A DNA stretch of 41,226 nt from Candidatus Methanoperedens sp. (GTDB lineage: Archaea > Halobacteriota > Methanosarcinia > Methanosarcinales > Methanoperedenaceae), in assembly GCA_027460465.1 (NCBI GenBank), contig JAPZAV010000066.1, forward strand, positions 1-41,226. Reading direction: 5' to 3'. The notes beneath the pieces are model-generated. The model was given only the letters and a program-made list of their open reading frames with translations. It was not told the origin of the DNA and searched no databases. The translations under genes were made by a program, and so were the position numbers. Below, piece after piece: positions 8,478-16,884 of the stretch. Numbering within the stretch: the first letter of the stretch is position 1; every line of letters begins with the position of its first letter.

Positions 8478-9224
8478 TTACGATTTTATCGCCCTGACAA
8501 GTTCTTCTATCTTTCCTCTGATATCCTGCACCTGTTCAACAACAGTGCCTGTCACTATCATATCTGCACCTGCCTTTACCCTTTCCTTTGCTGTTGCTCC
8601 ATCCCTGATCCCTCCGCCCACAATAAGCCTGGTTTCCCTGCCGATAGCCTTTTTCACTGCTGCCACCATCTCAACAGGCACAGGTTTATCTGCTCCTGAG
8701 CCAGCCTCAAGATAGATGCAGTGCATGCCGAGATATTTGGCTGCAAGGGCATATGCAACAGCCAGTTTTGGCTTGTTCCTGGGAATAAGGCGCGCATCAC
8801 CGACCCAGCCTGCTGCTCCTCCGGGTTCTATTACGATATAAGCCATGGATATGGGCTCTATACCGTACTTATACACCAGCGGCGCTCCTATTGCCTGGTG
8901 TGTGGTGATATAATTGACATCCCTTGAATTGAGCAGGCTCATAAAAAAAACCGCATCCGCGCCCTCGCATAAAGCACTTGCATTTGCAGGGAATAATATC
9001 ACAGGCAGGTCGCACATTGATTTTATCGACCTGACAGTCTTTTCGACAGTAACGCCTGTCGCACCTGAAGAACCGCCCACCATTATGGCATCTGTTCCTG
9101 CCCCTGACGCTTCTTTTGCAATTTTACCTGCTTCCTCCGGTTCCTGTGAGTCGGGGTCAATAAGCGTGAGATGGACCGCGCCTTTTTTTTCTATTGTCTG
9201 GTTGAGGCTTTCCTCGACACCCAT
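8478..9224 (-). CDS. Geranylgeranylglyceryl phosphate synthase
   Basis: A 248-residue TIM barrel of the PcrB/GGGPS family. It joins geranylgeranyl diphosphate to sn-glycerol-1-phosphate, the first committed step of archaeal ether lipids. Recognisable motifs are 'HLTLIDPD', '[11 protein letters not shown]', '[12 protein letters not shown]' and the phosphate-binding '[10 protein letters not shown]'. The start lies 4 nt after the ribosomal protein L40e stop codon, so the two are translationally linked. Together with carS and the UbiX/UbiD genes it makes three archaeal-isoprenoid steps in this window. Confidence 0.95.
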   Translation of the reverse strand: MGVEESLNQTIEKKGAVHLTLIDPDSQEPEEAGKIAKEASGAGTDAIMVGGSSGATGVTVEKTVRSIKSMCDLPVILFPANASALCEGADAVFFMSLLNSRDVNYITTHQAIGAPLVYKYGIEPISMAYIVIEPGGAAGWVGDARLIPRNKPKLAVAYALAAKYLGMHCIYLEAGSGADKPVPVEMVAAVKKAIGRETRLIVGGGIRDGATAKERVKAGADMIVTGTVVEQVQDIRGKIEELVRAIKS

Positions 9225-9228
9225 TATA

Positions 9229-9384
9229 TTACGTTCCTTTGCCCTTTATTTCCTTGGATTTTGGACGAAGACCTGTATATCCACATTTTCTGCATCTTGT
9301 CGCGCGCAGTGAGTTGCGTGCATTGCACTTCATGCAAATCTTCATATGCAGGAGTACTTTTTCAGCTTCGGGGAATCTTGCCAT
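9229..9384 (-). CDS. rpl40e: 50S ribosomal protein L40e
   Basis: Too short for the ORF track, read by hand as 51 residues starting '[20 protein letters not shown]'. Two CxxC pairs (Cys17/Cys20 and Cys31/Cys34) form the zinc ribbon of this archaeal/eukaryotic large-subunit protein, and the tail is lysine- and arginine-rich. A GAGGT ribosome-binding site precedes the ATG. It sits between DUF2111 and GGGP synthase in one operon. Confidence 0.95.
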   Translation of the reverse strand: MARFPEAEKVLLHMKICMKCNARNSLRATRCRKCGYTGLRPKSKEIKGKGT

Positions 9385-9425
9385 AATTTACCTCTGGTGA
9401 ACTGCCTACTAATATGTCATCGGAT

Positions 9426-9818
9426 TTAATCCTTTGCTCTTTTCCTTTCTTCCACCTGCCTGACTATCTGGGGATAATTACCGAACACAGTTGCAAGATC
9501 TATCGTGCATACCACATCAACGATCCCGATGGCAGCGATCGGGTTCCCTTCAGTGTCCTGAATAGGTGAGACCACGACAGGTACTCCCTTATAAGCTCCC
9601 CTGTCAGGTATTGTGTGTATCACCCGGTTCTTCACAATCGCCTCTTCGAGTACAGGTCCGGTATAATCCATGTCAATGACCTGTCCTTTTTCAAGCCTTA
9701 CCCCCTTTTTATTTTTACTGCGCATCGTGACAGGGAGAGAGAGAAGCTCGTGCACCATTTTCGCAAAAGGAAGAATTTCCTCGCTTGCAGAATCATCAGA
9801 TATTCGTAATTCAGCCAT
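9426..9818 (-). CDS. DUF2111 family protein
   Basis: About 130 residues, matching the methanogen-restricted family DUF2111 as I recall it: 'LPVTMRSKNKKGVRLEKGQV', 'DMDYTGPVLEE' and a C-terminal 'GNPIAAIGIVDV'. The function is unknown. The fold looks like a small ligand-sensing domain, but that is inference. I chose ATG 9818 ('MAELRIS') because GGAG sits 7 nt upstream; the ORF-track start at 9839 would overlap the AMMECR1 stop region. It is the second gene of the AMMECR1-to-DUF1624 operon. Confidence 0.75.
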   Translation of the reverse strand: MAELRISDDSASEEILPFAKMVHELLSLPVTMRSKNKKGVRLEKGQVIDMDYTGPVLEEAIVKNRVIHTIPDRGAYKGVPVVVSPIQDTEGNPIAAIGIVDVVCTIDLATVFGNYPQIVRQVEERKRAKD

Positions 9819-9839
9819 TTTAATACTCCATTTTATCAA

Positions 9840-10448
9840 TTAACATTCATTGGATAATATTTTTTCCCTTATCTCCCCGCCGGGTTCGATCTCTTCGAAT
9901 ATCTGCCCCTGGAATGAATATACATCCGCACCATTGAGCCATGCATCTGGCATGAGCCCTGCCTTCATGGAGGTCTGGCACAGAAATTCAGAACAATCAA
10001 AACCGTGCTCAACAGCCACCTGCGGAAGCAGTAATCCCTGGCATCTGCCTGTCGCGATGATCAGTCCATCTCTCCCTATTTTGATCTTGTCCGGAATATC
10101 TCTGGGTTTTGCTTTGATTTTCCTGGGAAGTGTAAGCACTGTGACCTCGATCACGAGGTCGCCTATCTCACCTGGTTCCACTGGATCAAAGCGCGGGTCC
10201 TCGCGGGCTGCGTTGATCGCAGACACTATTATAGCTTCTCCAAGAGGCAGTATCGGATAGGGTCTTCCGATGCAGCCCCTGAGCTCTTTTATGGTTTTTT
10301 TCTTGTTGAGAGTGACGAAAACGCCCCTTTTTTCTTTGAAGAGCGAGGGCAGATTATCTGGCATGATTTTTATTTTATTTCTAAGACATTCCTCCATCGC
10401 CCTGCGTGCAAGGCGTACTGCAGTTTCTCCCTCTGTTTTTGTGAGCAT
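9840..10448 (-). CDS. AMMECR1 domain protein
   Basis: A 202-residue AMMECR1-family protein, carrying the invariant LRGCIG motif and the family pattern 'AINAAREDPRFDPV'. The family is found in archaea and eukaryotes and has no established reaction; partners in other genomes hint at radical-SAM or protein/RNA modification work. ATG 10448 is preferred over the TTG at 10454. An ACATATATCC element about 27 nt upstream suggests a leaderless operon promoter. This is the first gene of the operon that continues to GGGP synthase. Confidence 0.9.
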   Translation of the reverse strand: MLTKTEGETAVRLARRAMEECLRNKIKIMPDNLPSLFKEKRGVFVTLNKKKTIKELRGCIGRPYPILPLGEAIIVSAINAAREDPRFDPVEPGEIGDLVIEVTVLTLPRKIKAKPRDIPDKIKIGRDGLIIATGRCQGLLLPQVAVEHGFDCSEFLCQTSMKAGLMPDAWLNGADVYSFQGQIFEEIEPGGEIREKILSNEC

Positions 10449-10534
10449 AATCAAAGATTATCCTGCCTGGATATATGTTTTTTGAAGTTCATGGATTCAG
10501 CATATATACATGCTGTGAAAATAAGTTCAAAAGG

Positions 10535-11893
10535 ATGAAAAAGCTTATCATAATCGGCAGTGCCTCAGGCGGTCTGCCTGTAGCCTCCAGGGTGGCGCGA
10601 TATAAACCTGAGAGTTTCGAGATCACAGTTATCACACGAGATCACGATATTGCTTATTCCCCATGCGGCATCCCGTTTGTGCTGAAAGGTGACATACCAT
10701 CTTACGAGAGCCTTATCATGAGATCGAAAGAGGATTATGAAAGGCAAAGGATAAAGATACTCACCTGCACCACAGTTGAGGAAATAGATTCTGAAGAAGA
10801 GAAGGTGTACTTCAACGATACCTGCCTTGATTATGATTATCTCGTGATCGCCACAGGCACTTCCCAGAAAATGCCAGAGAAAAGAGGCATAGAGCTTGAA
10901 GGTGTATTCAGCGCACACATAAAAACCCTGAAAGATGCGCGAGATTTCGAAGAATACCTCAGCAGAAGAAAACCTCTTAAGGCAGTAATAACCGGCTCAG
11001 GTTCCATAGACCTTGAAATAGCAGTCGGGTTAAAGGAACAGGGTCATGAAGTCACGGTGGTTGAAAAAAGAGGACATCTCATGTCAGATCGGCTTGACAG
11101 TGACATGGCAGAGTTTGTAAAAAAATATCTGCAGAGCAAAGGGATCAATATCATAATGGAAGAGAAACTTCTTGAAATAAAAGGAAAGGAGAGCATTGAA
11201 TCCGCGGTGTTCGAGAACCTGACTCTACCGGCAGATGTTTTACTCCTCGGAACAGATTTCATTCCAAATGTGGAACTTGCGAAGAGAGCAGGTTTTGATA
11301 CAGACGAACATGGGATAATAATCGATGATAAAGCACATGTACTCAAAAAAGGAAAAGCAATGGAGAACGTTTTCGCATCAGGTGCATGCGCCAGGGTATT
11401 GAATAGAGCCACGGGCAAACCTGATTTCATGTACTTTGGCTCAACTTCGATACAGAGCAGCAGGATCGTGGCAGAACAGCTGATCGGAAAAGAGGTGAGC
11501 ATAACAGGAAGCACCAATCCAAGAATCGCTGTTCTCTGGGACATGTACATCGGAGCAGTGGGTTTGACCTCGAATGAGGCAGCATGGCATGACATCGAGA
11601 TAACTGGCAGGGTTGCAGAAGGAGAAAATATCGCAAGATACTATCCTGGCGGCGTGCCTGTGTATCTCAAATTGCTCTTTGAAAAAAATAGCTTGAGGCT
11701 TGTGGGCGCTCAGGTCATATCCACAGGATATGATGTGAAAGAGAGGGTGGATGCCCTGTCTATCGCGATGCACTGCGGACTTACGGCAAAGCAGCTTGCC
11801 CACATCGAAACTGCCTACACGCCCCCTGTTGCAACCATAATTGATCTGCTTGTTGAGGCTGCAAGCAAAGCGTGGCTGGGGGATGAGGATTGA
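10535..11893 (+). CDS. FAD-dependent pyridine nucleotide-disulfide oxidoreductase (CoA-disulfide reductase/NADH oxidase type)
   Basis: 452 residues from ATG 10535, which lies about 30 nt after a CATATATAC promoter. N-terminal FAD fold 'KKLIIIGSASGGLPVASR'. The redox Cys is in 'YSPCGIPFVLKG', the single-cysteine pattern of CoA-disulfide reductases, polysulfide reductases and NADH oxidases. The NAD fold is 'VITGSGSIDLEIAVGL', followed by a C-terminal dimer domain. The second FAD motif reads 'VFASGACARV', where the family usually has GD, so the Asp that binds the FAD ribityl chain is replaced by Ala. The exact substrate cannot be told. It is convergent with the thermosome gene. Confidence 0.85.
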   Translation: MKKLIIIGSASGGLPVASRVARYKPESFEITVITRDHDIAYSPCGIPFVLKGDIPSYESLIMRSKEDYERQRIKILTCTTVEEIDSEEEKVYFNDTCLDYDYLVIATGTSQKMPEKRGIELEGVFSAHIKTLKDARDFEEYLSRRKPLKAVITGSGSIDLEIAVGLKEQGHEVTVVEKRGHLMSDRLDSDMAEFVKKYLQSKGINIIMEEKLLEIKGKESIESAVFENLTLPADVLLLGTDFIPNVELAKRAGFDTDEHGIIIDDKAHVLKKGKAMENVFASGACARVLNRATGKPDFMYFGSTSIQSSRIVAEQLIGKEVSITGSTNPRIAVLWDMYIGAVGLTSNEAAWHDIEITGRVAEGENIARYYPGGVPVYLKLLFEKNSLRLVGAQVISTGYDVKERVDALSIAMHCGLTAKQLAHIETAYTPPVATIIDLLVEAASKAWLGDED

Positions 11894-11900
11894 AAGTGTT

Positions 11901-13565
11901 TCACATCATCATGCCAGGGGGCATGCCTCCCATACCTCCCATGCCGCCGCACGGAGCGCCAGGTGGACAGGTACCTTCTTCAGCACCGCCTGTTGCAGCA
12001 AGAACATCGTCTATTCTCAGTATCATTATTGCAGCTTCGGTAGCAGAGCTTATTGCCTGCGTCTTCACGCGGAGCGGTTCGATGACACCGTTATCCCACA
12101 TGTTCTCCACATTTCCTGTGAACACATTGAGCCCGCTGTTCCTGTTTCCCTTCTCATGCTGATTTCTAAGTTCAGTGAGCATATCTATGGGATCAAGACC
12201 TGCATTCTCAGCCAGTGTTCTCGGAATGACCTCGATTGCCTCTGCGAACTTTATCACTGCAAGCTGCTCCCTTCCTTTCAGCGTTGAAGCATAATCGTTT
12301 AATCGAAGTGCGATCTCGATCTCTGGCGATCCTGCTCCTGCGACCAGCTTTTCATCTTCGATCGCAACGCTGACCGCGCGCAGGGAATCTTCCACAGCAC
12401 GCTCTGTGCTATCCACCACGTGCTCTGTCCCTCCCCTGATCAATATTGTTACTGATCTCGGATTGCTGCATTCTGTGATATACAGCATCTTGTTCTCGCC
12501 ATGCCCTCTTATCTCAACAAGTCCCGCGCTTCCGATGTCGGATTCGGTGAAATCATCAACACTGGTGATGAGATTTGCCCCGATGGCGCGTGCGAGCTTC
12601 TCCATATCTTTTTTCTCCACTCGCTCTACTGCAAGGATATTAGCTTTCACAAGGAAGTGCTGGCCAATATCTTCTATACCGAGCTGGCACAGGACAACAT
12701 TCGCACCGACTGCAGCTATGCGGTCCACGATACCTTTCACTATATTCTCTTCCTGGTCAAGGTAAATCTGAAGCTCACCGGGTGTTGAGATCTTGATCTC
12801 TGCATCGAGTTCCATCTTGCTGAACTCAATAGGTCTTGTTATCAGCGCGATTTTTGCATTTTTTACTCTGTCAGGCATGTTGTGGTGCGCTTTATTTTTG
12901 TCAAGGATTATGCCTTTTATTAACTCGCAGTCATCCAGGCTCATCCCTACTTTTTTCTCGATCTTTATGTTATCTATATCAACTAATTTCTTTCCGTCCT
13001 CTTCGTCCACGACCGATTTAACTGCCGAGACTGTGATCGCAGCGAGCTTTTCCTTTGTGGCTTCAGCGCCTTTTCCTGTCATGGCTGTTCTTGCGATGCT
13101 CAGCAGCGCTTCCTCATCATTCTCGCTGATCGTCTGCGTTATATCTTTCAGGATCTCAGCCGCTTTCGCAGCAGCCATCCTGTAGCCGCTCGCTATGGTC
13201 GTGGGATGGACATTTTGTTCAAGTAACTCCTCTGCCTTTGCGAGCAATTCTCCTGTGAGCACAGCAGCCGTAGTCGTTCCGTCCCCGACCTCGTCGTCCT
13301 GCGTCTTTGCAACTTCGACAAGCATCTTTGCTGCAGGATGTTCGATATCCATCTCTTTCAGGATGGTAACGCCGTCGTTTGTGATCGTTATGTTCCCGCC
13401 GCTCACTAGCATCTTGTCCATGCCCTTTGGTCCGAGGGTGGTCCTTACTGCTGCCGCAACAGCTTTCGCTGCCATGATATTGTTACTGCGTGCTTCTTTT
13501 CCCCTTTTTCTCTCTGTACCTTCTCTTAGAATTATGATAGGCTGTCCGCCAAGTTGTGCTGCCAT
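11901..13565 (-). CDS. ths: Thermosome (group II chaperonin) subunit
   Basis: 554 residues of an ATP-driven double-ring folding machine. ATPase motifs '[12 protein letters not shown]', 'NDGVTIL' and '[13 protein letters not shown]' are intact, as is '[12 protein letters not shown]'. The C-terminus is a GGM-repeat tail ([15 protein letters not shown]), typical of equatorial-chamber tails. ATG 13565 is chosen because GGAGG lies 8-9 nt upstream; the 22 extra residues in the ORF track are leader DNA. The gene has a TATA box about 85 nt upstream and a palindrome in the leader. Only one subunit gene is visible here. Confidence 0.97.
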   Translation of the reverse strand: MAAQLGGQPIIILREGTERKRGKEARSNNIMAAKAVAAAVRTTLGPKGMDKMLVSGGNITITNDGVTILKEMDIEHPAAKMLVEVAKTQDDEVGDGTTTAAVLTGELLAKAEELLEQNVHPTTIASGYRMAAAKAAEILKDITQTISENDEEALLSIARTAMTGKGAEATKEKLAAITVSAVKSVVDEEDGKKLVDIDNIKIEKKVGMSLDDCELIKGIILDKNKAHHNMPDRVKNAKIALITRPIEFSKMELDAEIKISTPGELQIYLDQEENIVKGIVDRIAAVGANVVLCQLGIEDIGQHFLVKANILAVERVEKKDMEKLARAIGANLITSVDDFTESDIGSAGLVEIRGHGENKMLYITECSNPRSVTILIRGGTEHVVDSTERAVEDSLRAVSVAIEDEKLVAGAGSPEIEIALRLNDYASTLKGREQLAVIKFAEAIEVIPRTLAENAGLDPIDMLTELRNQHEKGNRNSGLNVFTGNVENMWDNGVIEPLRVKTQAISSATEAAIMILRIDDVLAATGGAEEGTCPPGAPCGGMGGMGGMPPGMMM

Positions 13566-13600
13566 AAGTATTATCCTCCTGTTATGGTTATTTTGACATA

Positions 13601-13620
13601 TGCAAATTTTATGATTTGCA
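13601..13620. promoter_or_regulatory. Palindrome in the thermosome leader
   Basis: TGCAAAT-TTTATG-ATTTGCA is a perfect 7-bp inverted repeat just downstream of the predicted transcription start. A third CGCAAAT half-site lies at 13628-13634. The spot fits a repressor operator or a leader hairpin controlling chaperonin expression. Confidence 0.45.
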
Positions 13621-13647
13621 GTTTGGCGCAAATCAATGTTTGAGGTT

Positions 13648-13656
13648 CTATATAAG
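13648..13656 (-). promoter_or_regulatory. TATA box of the thermosome gene
   Basis: CTTATATAG on the minus strand predicts transcription starting near 13625, giving a leader of about 60 nt with a Shine-Dalgarno. This differs from the leaderless neighbours. Confidence 0.5.
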
Positions 13657-13703
13657 ATTAACGGTTGGGCTTTTTTTACTTATGGGGTCAGGGGGTAGAG
13701 AAG

Positions 13704-13726
13704 TACCCATGCGCAAGCGTGGGGTA
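13704..13726. repeat. Hairpin resembling an IS200/IS605-type end
   Basis: TACCCATGC-GCAA-GCGTGGGGTA folds with nine pairs, one bulged G and a GCAA tetraloop, and is followed by GTTCAC. Upstream GGGTA at 13693-13697 can pair alternatively with the same TACCC. Subterminal hairpins followed by TTCAC-like ends are typical of IS200/IS605 right ends, but no transposase or TnpB is present. It could also be a transcript-end structure. Confidence 0.3.
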
Positions 13727-13736
13727 GTTCACATCC

Positions 13737-14312
13737 TCAATCGTACCACAGGCTTCTCGCAGGGAGATTGATTACCTGCCATCCCTTTATCAGCTTCTCC
13801 TCTCCTTTCGTTCCTATGCTTATTTCTCTTCCCCAGCCGTTATCCCTTTTTACGGAAAAACTGAGCGCTGTGCCATTCTCCTCTGAATACACCCATACAT
13901 CAAAGCTGCCAGAGCTCTGTCCGTAACTTGTGACATTGCTCGTGCTGAGCGTGAATCCATTCACGAACTTCTCGTTTGCTTCCTGGTTAAAAAGCAACAG
14001 ATCACCTTTCTGGTTCATGCTTATTTCAATCGCTCCTGAGCCTGTTATCCTGAGGGCTTTTCCGTATTCAGTGTCTATTATATTTGCAGAAGCAGTACCT
14101 TTTATCCCGGGTTTCCCGAACATCTCAAGTACCTTTCCATTTTCATCAAGCACAACAGGGACATCCACAGTTACATTTTCTCCTGAGATCAGGATCGAAG
14201 CTGAGGTGCTTGAAGGCTTTGCATTGCTCACCAATATAGGAATAAAATAAGAGAACAGAGCAAGGATCAGGAGAACCAATCCTGCGATAATTATCATCTT
14301 CGAACCCTTCAT
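13737..14312 (-). CDS. Membrane-anchored extracytoplasmic protein of unknown function
   Basis: About 191 residues. A short basic N-terminus and one hydrophobic segment ('MIIIAGLVLLILALFSYFIP', residues ~5-24) form a signal anchor, and the rest is Ser/Thr/Gly-rich beta-type sequence likely outside the membrane. ATG 14312 follows GGTGG by 3-4 nt; the earlier ORF-track start lacks a site. It is the last gene after the DsrE/F/H genes, with a 43-bp gap, and may belong to the same transcript. No recognisable domain. Confidence 0.6.
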   Translation of the reverse strand: MKGSKMIIIAGLVLLILALFSYFIPILVSNAKPSSTSASILISGENVTVDVPVVLDENGKVLEMFGKPGIKGTASANIIDTEYGKALRITGSGAIEISMNQKGDLLLFNQEANEKFVNGFTLSTSNVTSYGQSSGSFDVWVYSEENGTALSFSVKRDNGWGREISIGTKGEEKLIKGWQVINLPARSLWYD

Positions 14313-14355
14313 ATTAACCACCATTTCAATAATGATTGTCACTGCTGATATACTT

Positions 14356-14601
14356 TTACCATGATACTACTTTATCGAACTCGAACAGCATCTCCACTAT
14401 TCTTCCATAGCTCACACGTTCATGGTTCGTGACCCCTCTTGCCTCAGCATCATCAGCGCATGCATACGCTTTCAGTCCAGGATTTGCGTACACGGCATCG
14501 TGCAGCAGGAGCACCGCGACTTCATTGTCTTTGCTCTGGGCTTCCGCTATCTCCACAGGCGCGGCATCATTCGGGTTCCGGATAATGTGCAGTATCTTCA
14601 T
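14356..14601 (-). CDS. DsrH/TusB-like sulfur relay protein
   Basis: An 81-residue small alpha/beta protein whose start 'MKILHIIRNPNDAAPVEIAE' and 'VAVLLLHDAVYA' match the DsrH/TusB fold. Cys48 in 'YACADDAEARGV' sits where DsrH proteins carry their conserved cysteine region. In bacteria DsrEFH/TusBCD passes persulfide sulfur from TusA to tRNA or to dissimilatory sulfur enzymes. It lies 2 nt after the DsrF-like stop in a tight operon. Confidence 0.7.
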   Translation of the reverse strand: MKILHIIRNPNDAAPVEIAEAQSKDNEVAVLLLHDAVYANPGLKAYACADDAEARGVTNHERVSYGRIVEMLFEFDKVVSW

Positions 14602-14603
14602 GA

Positions 14604-14948
14604 TCAGAACGGTATCACAATGTCGGATTCGGTTATCATTCTAACGATCTCTTCTCGTTCAACAGGTCTAATATTCGAAAAAAGCTTGGTTATTCTTCTC
14701 TTTTTCATGGAATCTTTGTCCGCAACCATGGGACAGTTCAGCATCGTAAGCGCCTCGAATTCCCTCCTGGGAGGCTGAAGATGTATCAGCTCTGATCTGA
14801 TAGGGGTGGCTGTATAAACCCCGTCATCCAAAAAAATAACCGCTACCTTATCCTCGCGCAGGGTAAGTCCCACGCTCATTCGCAGCGCCTCTGCGTTTCT
14901 CCTTGTGTTCAATGGAAGGTTTCTTACGACCACTATTATTTTTTTCAT
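14604..14948 (-). CDS. DsrF/TusC-like sulfur relay protein
   Basis: 114 residues from ATG 14948. 'MKKIIVVVRNLPLNTRRNAEALRMSVGL' and 'VAVIFLDDGVYTA' match the DsrE-fold DsrF/TusC type. The C-terminal 'TKLFSNIRPVEREEIVRMITESD' aligns with the family tail. ATG 14948 with GGTGAG upstream is better than the GTG at 14957, though both are in frame. It overlaps the DsrE gene closely, which is consistent with a heterohexamer made from one transcript. Confidence 0.7.
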   Translation of the reverse strand: MKKIIVVVRNLPLNTRRNAEALRMSVGLTLREDKVAVIFLDDGVYTATPIRSELIHLQPPRREFEALTMLNCPMVADKDSMKKRRITKLFSNIRPVEREEIVRMITESDIVIPF

Positions 14949-14953
14949 GCCTC

Positions 14954-15256
14954 TCACCCGAAGGAGACGAACCTGTCAACATCGCTTGCGATGCATGCAT
15001 GGTCGTACTGGCTTCCATAGAGTATGCCCTCCACTCTTCCCAGCTTTCGCTGTTCAAGGTTCAGGGCGCAGACAGCGATGCTGACACCTTTATCAACAAG
15101 CTCCACGAACTCCTTTTTATTGACGTTATACACTCCGTCGTACATCAGAAAAATGGATACCTCATGCCCCAGTTCCCTCGCTGCTTTGCAAAGAGCGATG
15201 ACCGTACCGGTATTCTCGTTCTCAGGGCTTGTAGTGAGGAGTATCCCGAGTTTCAT
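14954..15256 (-). CDS. DsrE/TusD-like sulfur relay protein
   Basis: 100 residues. 'MKLGILLTTSPENENTGTVIALCKAA' is the DsrE-family nucleotide-fold start, and 'SIFLMYDGVYNVNK' and 'VSIAVCALNLEQRKLG' mark the loop with the likely active cysteine. The start codon overlaps the TusA stop (ATGA), showing translational coupling. The family member with the sulfur-carrying Cys would receive persulfide from TusA. No DsrAB or DsrC genes are near, so dissimilatory sulfite chemistry is not supported by context. Confidence 0.75.
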   Translation of the reverse strand: MKLGILLTTSPENENTGTVIALCKAARELGHEVSIFLMYDGVYNVNKKEFVELVDKGVSIAVCALNLEQRKLGRVEGILYGSQYDHACIASDVDRFVSFG

Positions 15257-15483
15257 GCCTTGCGTATCCTTACTTTCCAGAGATGGTCCCCCATCTGTTC
15301 GATCCCCAGGATCTTATGTCCTTCGTTCTTCAGGCTGCGCGGCACGTTCTCGACCGCTGGGGCATGATCGAATGTCACGGCCAGTTCTTCGCCGATTTCA
15401 AGTTCTTCGAGCTTGAGTTTTGTCTTTACAAAGGTATACGGGCAGACATCGCCCTTTAGATCAAGTTCTGTTACCATGATCAT
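15253..15483 (-). CDS. tusA: TusA-family sulfurtransferase
   Basis: A small two-layer alpha/beta protein of about 76 residues with the conserved CPYT (CPxP-like) active site in 'LDLKGDVCPYTFVKTKLKLE'. The cysteine carries persulfide sulfur in all studied TusA proteins. Several in-frame starts exist (15495 GTG, 15486, 15483, 15477). I chose ATG 15483, which overlaps the stop of the E1-like gene as TGATG. It links an E1-like activating enzyme to DsrE/F/H proteins. Confidence 0.85.
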   Translation of the reverse strand: MIMVTELDLKGDVCPYTFVKTKLKLEELEIGEELAVTFDHAPAVENVPRSLKNEGHKILGIEQMGDHLWKVRIRKA

Positions 15484-16289
15484 CATATCCTGCACGATTC
15501 TCCATATATCTCTTCCTGTATCGAGGTGATCTTTGGCTTCTCACCGCATGCAGGGCAGTTCCTATTCCAGCGCATCTTGATCTCATCAAATGTCATATTG
15601 AGAGCATCGTAATAGACAAGCCTGCCCACAAGCAGCTCTCCGATCCCGAGCAGGTATTTCACCACTTCGGTCGCCTGAATCAATCCTATTATACCTGGCA
15701 GCACTCCGAGCACTCCAGCCTCCTGGCAGCTCGGTACCATCCCTGGTGGGGGCGCATGTTCAAAAAGACATCTGTAACAAGGCCCTTTATGCGGTATTAT
15801 CGTTGTTACCTGCCCTTCGAACCTGTATATGCTGCCGTGCGAGAGAGGCGTATCTGTAAGCACGCAGGCATCGTTCACAAGATATCGTGTGGCAAAGTTA
15901 TCCGAGCCATCCACGACCATATCATATTCCTTGAAAATATCAACCACATTGTGTGCATTCAGCCTCTCCGAGTATGTCCTGACATCGATATCAGGATTGA
16001 GGTTATTGACAAACTGTTTTGCAGACTCGACCTTGGGTTTCCCCACATTTCCTCCATGGATGACCTGCCTCTGCAGATTGCTCAGGTCAACCGTATCATC
16101 GTCTATTATGCCCAGCCTTCCCACGCCTGCTGCAGCAAGGTATTCGATTATGGGTGCACCAAGCCCTCCTGCGCCAATGCACAGGACTTTAGAGGAAAGG
16201 AGCTTTTTCTGACCCTTCCCGCCTACTTCAGGAAGGATTATGTGACGTGAATATCTTTTTATCTGCTCTTCACTGAATCCGCCTAACAT
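15483..16289 (-). CDS. E1-like adenylyltransferase (MoeB/ThiF/HesA family)
   Basis: 268 residues. The ATP-binding loop 'VLCIGAGGLGAPIIEYL' and 'DLSNLQRQ' are intact. The probable catalytic cysteine is in 'PSCQEAGVLGVLPG'. Two CxxC pairs ('CYRC' and 'CPAC') form the zinc site. The enzyme adenylates the C-terminal glycine of ubiquitin-like sulfur carriers (MoaD, ThiS, SAMP). It heads the sulfur-relay operon and overlaps tusA. No MoaD/ThiS-like gene is within the operon, so its partner must be elsewhere. Confidence 0.9.
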   Translation of the reverse strand: MLGGFSEEQIKRYSRHIILPEVGGKGQKKLLSSKVLCIGAGGLGAPIIEYLAAAGVGRLGIIDDDTVDLSNLQRQVIHGGNVGKPKVESAKQFVNNLNPDIDVRTYSERLNAHNVVDIFKEYDMVVDGSDNFATRYLVNDACVLTDTPLSHGSIYRFEGQVTTIIPHKGPCYRCLFEHAPPPGMVPSCQEAGVLGVLPGIIGLIQATEVVKYLLGIGELLVGRLVYYDALNMTFDEIKMRWNRNCPACGEKPKITSIQEEIYGESCRI

Positions 16290-16421
16290 TTTTTCACCAG
16301 ATTATTACTGCGAGTATTATTTACCCCTCTGAAGTATTACCACGATAAATAATTTATGGTCTCAACGGGACAACTTCAGACTTTAGGTAAATATTTATCG
16401 TTTGCTGTGCTATGAGCGGTG

Positions 16422-16877
16422 ATGCGACCAACGTTAGATGAATACTTTATGGAAATTGCAGGCATCGTGTCAAAACGTTCCACATGCCTGAGAAACCATG
16501 TCGGCGCAGTGATAGTTAAAGATAAAAGGATCCTTTCCACGGGTTATAACGGCGCGCCGCGAAACCTCGAGCACTGTCTCGATATAGGTTGCATAAGACA
16601 GCAGAATAACATTGCTTCAGGCACCAGGCATGAACTGTGCCGCGCGGTACATGCGGAACAGAACGCCATCATACAGGCAGCTCTGCACGGTGTGAGCATA
16701 GAAAACGCTACGGTTTACTGCACGCATCAGCCCTGCATCCTCTGCGCAAAAATGATGATCAACGCAAATATCGAAAAGGTGGTCTTCGGAACCCCGTATC
16801 CTGATGACGAAGCCTTGAAATTCTTTGAAAAAGCAGGAGTTAAAGTAGAACAGCTATCTTCAGTCAATCCTTCCTGA
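16422..16877 (+). CDS. dCMP/cytidine deaminase family protein
   Basis: 151 residues. The zinc site is HAEQNAI plus 'PCILCAKMM' (PCxxC), and further His/Cys in 'LEHCLDIGCIRQ' fit the second zinc of dCMP deaminases (ComEB type). It would convert dCMP to dUMP for thymidylate synthesis. ATG 16422 is used; the ORF track takes the GTG just before it. An AAATATTTATC element about 27 nt upstream suggests a leaderless start. It is followed after 7 nt by carS and then pyrE, so this is one operon joining pyrimidine and lipid genes. Confidence 0.9.
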   Translation: MRPTLDEYFMEIAGIVSKRSTCLRNHVGAVIVKDKRILSTGYNGAPRNLEHCLDIGCIRQQNNIASGTRHELCRAVHAEQNAIIQAALHGVSIENATVYCTHQPCILCAKMMINANIEKVVFGTPYPDDEALKFFEKAGVKVEQLSSVNPS

Positions 16878-16884
16878 GTACAAT

